Shown here in pieces: positions 60,469 to 64,000 of a stretch of DNA of 64,000 bases (position 1 is its first letter; each line of letters begins with the position of its first letter). The stretch is taken from contig JAAWEK010000001.1 in assembly GCA_022794265.1 (NCBI GenBank), positions 1 to 64,000 on the forward strand, read 5' to 3'. Both the position numbers and the translations under genes were made by a program. Below the pieces are notes generated by a model, which saw only the letters and a list, made by a program, of their open reading frames with translations, did not search any database and was not told where the DNA came from. This DNA is from Lachnospiraceae bacterium (GTDB taxonomy: Bacteria > Bacillota > Clostridia > Lachnospirales > Lachnospiraceae).

Positions 60469-63400
60469 ATGAAACCAATATACATCAAAATGAAGGCATT
60501 TGGCTCCTATCAGGAGGAAACCATTGATTTTTCGGGTGTAAACAGGGGATTGTTTCTGATAACGGGAGATACCGGTGCTGGAAAAACAACGATCTTTGAT
60601 GCAATCACTTATGCATTATACGGTAAAACCAGTGGCGGAAAACGGAACGGAGAAATGATGTGCAGTCAGTATGCGCCTGATGGAATGCCGACGGAAGTGG
60701 TATTCCGTTTTTTTTATAATGACAAAGAATATACGGTTTGCCGGAGACCAGAACAGCCTAAATGGAAAAAAACAGACCAGAACGGAACCGGAAATTATAA
60801 ACAATTGAAGACTATGTCACCGGCCTTTGTGGAACTGACTTTGCCGGATGGTACGGTATGGCAGGGAAAGAAACGGGAGACGGACAGCAAAATAGAAGAA
60901 ATCATCGGCTTAAATGTGGAACAGTTTACCCAGATTGCCATGCTGGCCCAGGGGGAATTTATGAAACTGCTGCATGCAACATCAGAAGAGCGGAAGGAAA
61001 TTTTTGCCAGGATTTTTGATACGGGTCTATATGCCCGGATAGAGAAAAAAATCAGTGAGCGTGCAAAAACAATGAATCAGCGGCTGGATGATAATAAACA
61101 GGCCATCCTCAGGGAACTGGAGAGAATCAGATGCACAGAAAACAGTAATTACTGTCAGGCATGGGATGCTTTTGAAGAAAAATTCAGTGAAAGTGATAAA
61201 GAGGGTCTGTTAAAACTGGTTTCGGATATTTGTCTGGAAGGTGAAAGGAAAAAAAAGGAAACAGAGGAAGAGAAGGAGGAAACGAAAAATCAGCTGGATG
61301 CAGTGAAAAGAGAGTTGCAGTTTGCTGAAATGACCAATAGGATTTTTAACCAATTAGAGGAGGAAGAAAAACAGCAGCGGGAATTGGAAGAAGAATTACC
61401 GGAAATGAAAGAATCAGAAGAGAAGGTAACAAAAGGCCAGCGGGCGGCTGAGGTTCAAAAAGATTATCAGAATCTGCAGGAGAAAAAAGGGATTTTGGAA
61501 AACTGTAAATCCCGGATTTTCGAATTGGAGCATTGGATGGAAAAAAATGTTCCGGAAACAGAGGAGTTAAAACTTCTGGCACAAAAAGCAGCGGAGCAAT
61601 ATGAAAGTCAGGTGCCGGAATTGCATGTAGAAATTGCAAAACTGCGTGGAAGTTTAGAGAAATATGATGAACTGGAGAACCAGAAGAAGAAATATTCAGA
61701 AACAGAAAGGGAATTTCAGAAGGTACAGAATAAATTAAAAGAATTGGAACAGGACAGGGATCAGAGAAAAAGAGAACGGGAAAAATTATCTGCTGCCACA
61801 GAGGAATTAGAGAAAAATACGGAAAACATGGAAGTTCTGGAAGAACGGACGGAGAAAGAGAAAAACAGACAGGAAAGAATAGAAGATATCCGAAGTTCTC
61901 TGATAGAGCTGGAAAGAAAGGAGAGGGAATTAAAAGATTCAAAAAATAAATCCGAAGCTGCATTAAGGGTTGAGAAAGCAAAACAGACAGCGTATGATGA
62001 TATATATCATAGATTTATAGATAGTCAGGCGTTTATTCTACGCTCCGGTTTAAAAACAGGAGAACCCTGTCCGGTATGCGGAAGTATTCATCACATGATA
62101 CCAGAGCATGAGGGAATGGAAAAAATAGATTCTGTAGATGAAAGGATGCTGCAGAAAGTGAAAACTGAGCTGGACGAGGCGGTAGAGAACAGGATTCATG
62201 CGGATAAATGCAGGCAGAAGTGGGAGATAGACGTGAAAAATACCAGGCATTTGATGGAAAAAGACTATAAGATACTATATGGAAAAGAACTGATTCTTTC
62301 CGGAAATACCCCAGAGGAAATAGAGTCAGATGCCCGGAGAGTGAAAAAGACTATAGAAGAACTGGAAGAGCGCAGGAAAACGGCGGAACAAAACAGGAGT
62401 ATACTGGAAAAGAATAAAAAACGATTAAAGGAAATTACTGATGAATTGGAACGGCTGACAGAGGATTTGGAAAAGCTGCAGGGAGAAAAGAGACGGTCTG
62501 AGGTGCAGATAGCGGAATCTGCAGCCGGTTTAAATCAATTAATGGAAACACTGTGCTATCAGGATAAGGAACAGGCAGAAACGATACTGAAGGAAAAGGA
62601 ATTGGAAATTGCCGGCTTAAAAGAAATGAAAGACAAGAGAGAAAGAGATCTTCTGGAATTTGAACAGACGGTTATAGAAAAAAATGGGATGCTGGCTGCG
62701 GAACGGGAAAATCTGCTCCGGAATCAGGAAGGGGTCTGTGCGGCAGAAGAGATTTATGAAAAGAATCTTGAAGCACAGGGATTTGAAAGTACGGAAGCTT
62801 TTATAAATGCAGTGTTGTCAGGAGAAGAAATTCAAAAGCTGAGGTATACCATTCAGAATTTTAAAGATAAAGAATTACTGGTTCGAAATAATCTGGAACG
62901 ATTGAGACGGGAAGCGGAGGGAAAAGAGAAAATTGATACTTCCGGGAATCAGGTCAGACAGCAGGATTTAATGAACAGACTGGAAGCTTTGGAACGGGAA
63001 GAAAAAGAACTTTTTAATCTGGATGAGATTAATCAGACGGCATACCGGAATGGAAGAAAACTTTATGTTCAGAGGGAAATATGGAAAGAGCAGGCGACAG
63101 TCGTTGATATTCTGGATAAAACTGCCAACGGTAGAATATCAAAAAAGCGTATAAATTTTCAAACCTATATCCAGAGACGTTATTTTCAGCAAATTATCGA
63201 ATATGCCAATCGGCGGCTATATTCCATGTCCGGCGGCCAGTTTATTCTGCAGTGTAGGGAAATTGAGGATTTGGGGACCCAGGGAACCGTAGGACTGGAT
63301 TTGGATGTCTATAGTATTGTCAACGACCGGACCCGGGATGTTAAGACGCTGTCCGGCGGAGAATCTTTCATGGCGGCTCTTTCCATGGCTCTTGGCATGG

Positions 63401-63642
63401 CGGATATTATTCAGAATCATCTGGGAAGCATTCATATTGATACTATGTTTATTGATGAAGGGTTTGGAACCTTAAGTGAAGAAACACGGAACCAGGCAAT
63501 ACGGATTTTAAATGAACTGTCCGGAGAAAAGCGGCTGGTAGGAATTATTTCCCATGTCAGTGAACTGAAAGCCCAGGTAGAGACAAAGCTTTCAGTAACC
63601 AAAACAGATCAGGGAAGCAGGGCCCGGTGGGAGTTTATATAA
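60469..63642 (+). CDS. sbcC: Exonuclease SbcCD subunit C (Rad50-like ATPase)
   Basis: A 1057-residue SMC-like ATPase. Walker A GDTGAGKTTIFDAITY is near residue 33. Two long coiled coils (about 180-500 and 570-880) flank the zinc hook CPVCG at residue 534. The C-terminal lobe has the signature TLSGGESFMAALSMAL (near 961) and Walker B DTMFIDEGFGTLSEE. It dimerises through the hook and powers SbcD. GGGGGCGGC lies before the ATG. It ends six bases before a convergent PAP2 gene. Confidence 0.95.
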   Translation: MKPIYIKMKAFGSYQEETIDFSGVNRGLFLITGDTGAGKTTIFDAITYALYGKTSGGKRNGEMMCSQYAPDGMPTEVVFRFFYNDKEYTVCRRPEQPKWKKTDQNGTGNYKQLKTMSPAFVELTLPDGTVWQGKKRETDSKIEEIIGLNVEQFTQIAMLAQGEFMKLLHATSEERKEIFARIFDTGLYARIEKKISERAKTMNQRLDDNKQAILRELERIRCTENSNYCQAWDAFEEKFSESDKEGLLKLVSDICLEGERKKKETEEEKEETKNQLDAVKRELQFAEMTNRIFNQLEEEEKQQRELEEELPEMKESEEKVTKGQRAAEVQKDYQNLQEKKGILENCKSRIFELEHWMEKNVPETEELKLLAQKAAEQYESQVPELHVEIAKLRGSLEKYDELENQKKKYSETEREFQKVQNKLKELEQDRDQRKREREKLSAATEELEKNTENMEVLEERTEKEKNRQERIEDIRSSLIELERKERELKDSKNKSEAALRVEKAKQTAYDDIYHRFIDSQAFILRSGLKTGEPCPVCGSIHHMIPEHEGMEKIDSVDERMLQKVKTELDEAVENRIHADKCRQKWEIDVKNTRHLMEKDYKILYGKELILSGNTPEEIESDARRVKKTIEELEERRKTAEQNRSILEKNKKRLKEITDELERLTEDLEKLQGEKRRSEVQIAESAAGLNQLMETLCYQDKEQAETILKEKELEIAGLKEMKDKRERDLLEFEQTVIEKNGMLAAERENLLRNQEGVCAAEEIYEKNLEAQGFESTEAFINAVLSGEEIQKLRYTIQNFKDKELLVRNNLERLRREAEGKEKIDTSGNQVRQQDLMNRLEALEREEKELFNLDEINQTAYRNGRKLYVQREIWKEQATVVDILDKTANGRISKKRINFQTYIQRRYFQQIIEYANRRLYSMSGGQFILQCREIEDLGTQGTVGLDLDVYSIVNDRTRDVKTLSGGESFMAALSMALGMADIIQNHLGSIHIDTMFIDEGFGTLSEETRNQAIRILNELSGEKRLVGIISHVSELKAQVETKLSVTKTDQGSRARWEFI

Positions 63643-63647
63643 ACAGT

Positions 63648-64000
63648 TCAGTTTACTTTTGATAAGAATTTCCAGTCGGGAACATAAACAATAAAGTATA
63701 GCACAATTGCCATAATGACGGCACCGATAACATCAATACAGGAATGTTGTTTTAAAAAAACAGTGGACAATGTGATTAAAACGGAAAGGATAACAGAACA
63801 GGCCTGGGCGGGAACACGGAACCGTTTACCTTTCAGCCATTCCGATTTCAGGATTCCAATCATGATACCGATGGAATTAAAAACATGAATGCTGGGAAAT
63901 ACATTTGTATTGGTATCGGTCTGATACAGAGAGTAAACAGCGTTTGCAAAAACGCTGTCTGCGTTTGACAAATCAATTCTCAGATCCTGTCCGTTTGGAT
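63648..64000 (-). CDS. PAP2-family phosphatase/membrane protein, 5' end outside window
   Basis: The frame is open to the window end, so the N-terminus is missing; about 117 residues are visible. PAP2 motifs II and III are present: FPSIHVFNSIG (PSxH) and STVFLKQHSCIDVIGA (HxxxD). Three TM helices can be seen. The family dephosphorylates lipids such as phosphatidate or undecaprenyl pyrophosphate, or acts as an inositol-phosphate-transferring enzyme. The substrate is not determinable here. Confidence 0.8.
   Translation of the reverse strand, partial: PNGQDLRIDLSNADSVFANAVYSLYQTDTNTNVFPSIHVFNSIGIMIGILKSEWLKGKRFRVPAQACSVILSVLITLSTVFLKQHSCIDVIGAVIMAIVLYFIVYVPDWKFLSKVN

Overview
The window reads as chromosomal DNA of an A/T-rich Gram-positive of the class Clostridia, most likely a Lachnospiraceae gut commensal. 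The reasons are strong AGGAGG-type ribosome sites, TTGACA/TATAAT promoters with 17-base spacers, FabK-type fatty acid synthesis with a MarR/FabT regulator, meso-diaminopimelate dehydrogenase, a FeoB-associated Cys-rich peptide, a KTGE-anchored surface protein and several Lachnospiraceae-type hypothetical genes. No rRNA, tRNA, CRISPR array or intact insertion sequence was recognised. Family names rest on reading motifs by eye; no database search was run.

Bases 1-4700 are an A/T-richer accessory segment: the 3' part of a long prokaryotic Argonaute broken by one in-frame stop, an AlbA_2/ATPase (Schlafen/RecG-like) protein with a 12-base coding repeat, a DUF6061-like gene and a frameshifted gene remnant. 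From about 4.8 kb the content is mostly core: DUF1015 and Fur-family genes, an HD hydrolase, a patatin lipase, a PhoB/PhoR-type two-component system followed by a Na/Pi cotransporter with a convincing Pho box, a GNAT gene with a frameshifted tail and a small P-loop kinase, YqeY, a two-part ThrE exporter, and a NatAB-like ABC exporter.

Bases 19-21 kb concern metal homeostasis: a YkgJ protein, a DtxR/MntR-type repressor with a structured leader, and a FeoB-associated peptide behind a palindromic operator. Bases 20.9-29 kb hold a signalling and cell-envelope block: PP2C phosphatase, zinc-ribbon/LRR Ser/Thr kinase, an unknown membrane protein, MoxR ATPase, DUF58 and a transglutaminase. Then come ddh, an AlkD-like repair protein, gltX and a UvrD/PcrA-like helicase.

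Bases 34.6-46 kb are the complete type II fatty acid synthesis operon: a divergent fabT-like gene, then fabH-acpP-fabK-fabD-fabG-fabF-accB-fabZ-accC and a fused accD-accA. Two TTTGA-N3-TCAAA operators and a hairpin leader precede fabH, and a second FabK/NPD-like flavoprotein follows the operon.

Bases 46-48.3 kb form a cobalamin module on the minus strand: a corrinoid adenosyltransferase and, behind a cobalamin riboswitch, a secreted and wall-anchored protein that looks like an alpha/alpha-barrel of the intrinsic-factor type. I regard this as the most promising candidate for an undescribed function. The rest of the window holds a macrodomain-GNAT fusion, an RG-rich disordered protein, a UDP-sugar pyrophosphorylase, argS, AzlCD, a CPBP protease, UDP-galactopyranose mutase with a glycosyltransferase, SbcDC, and a PAP2-family gene cut by the window end.
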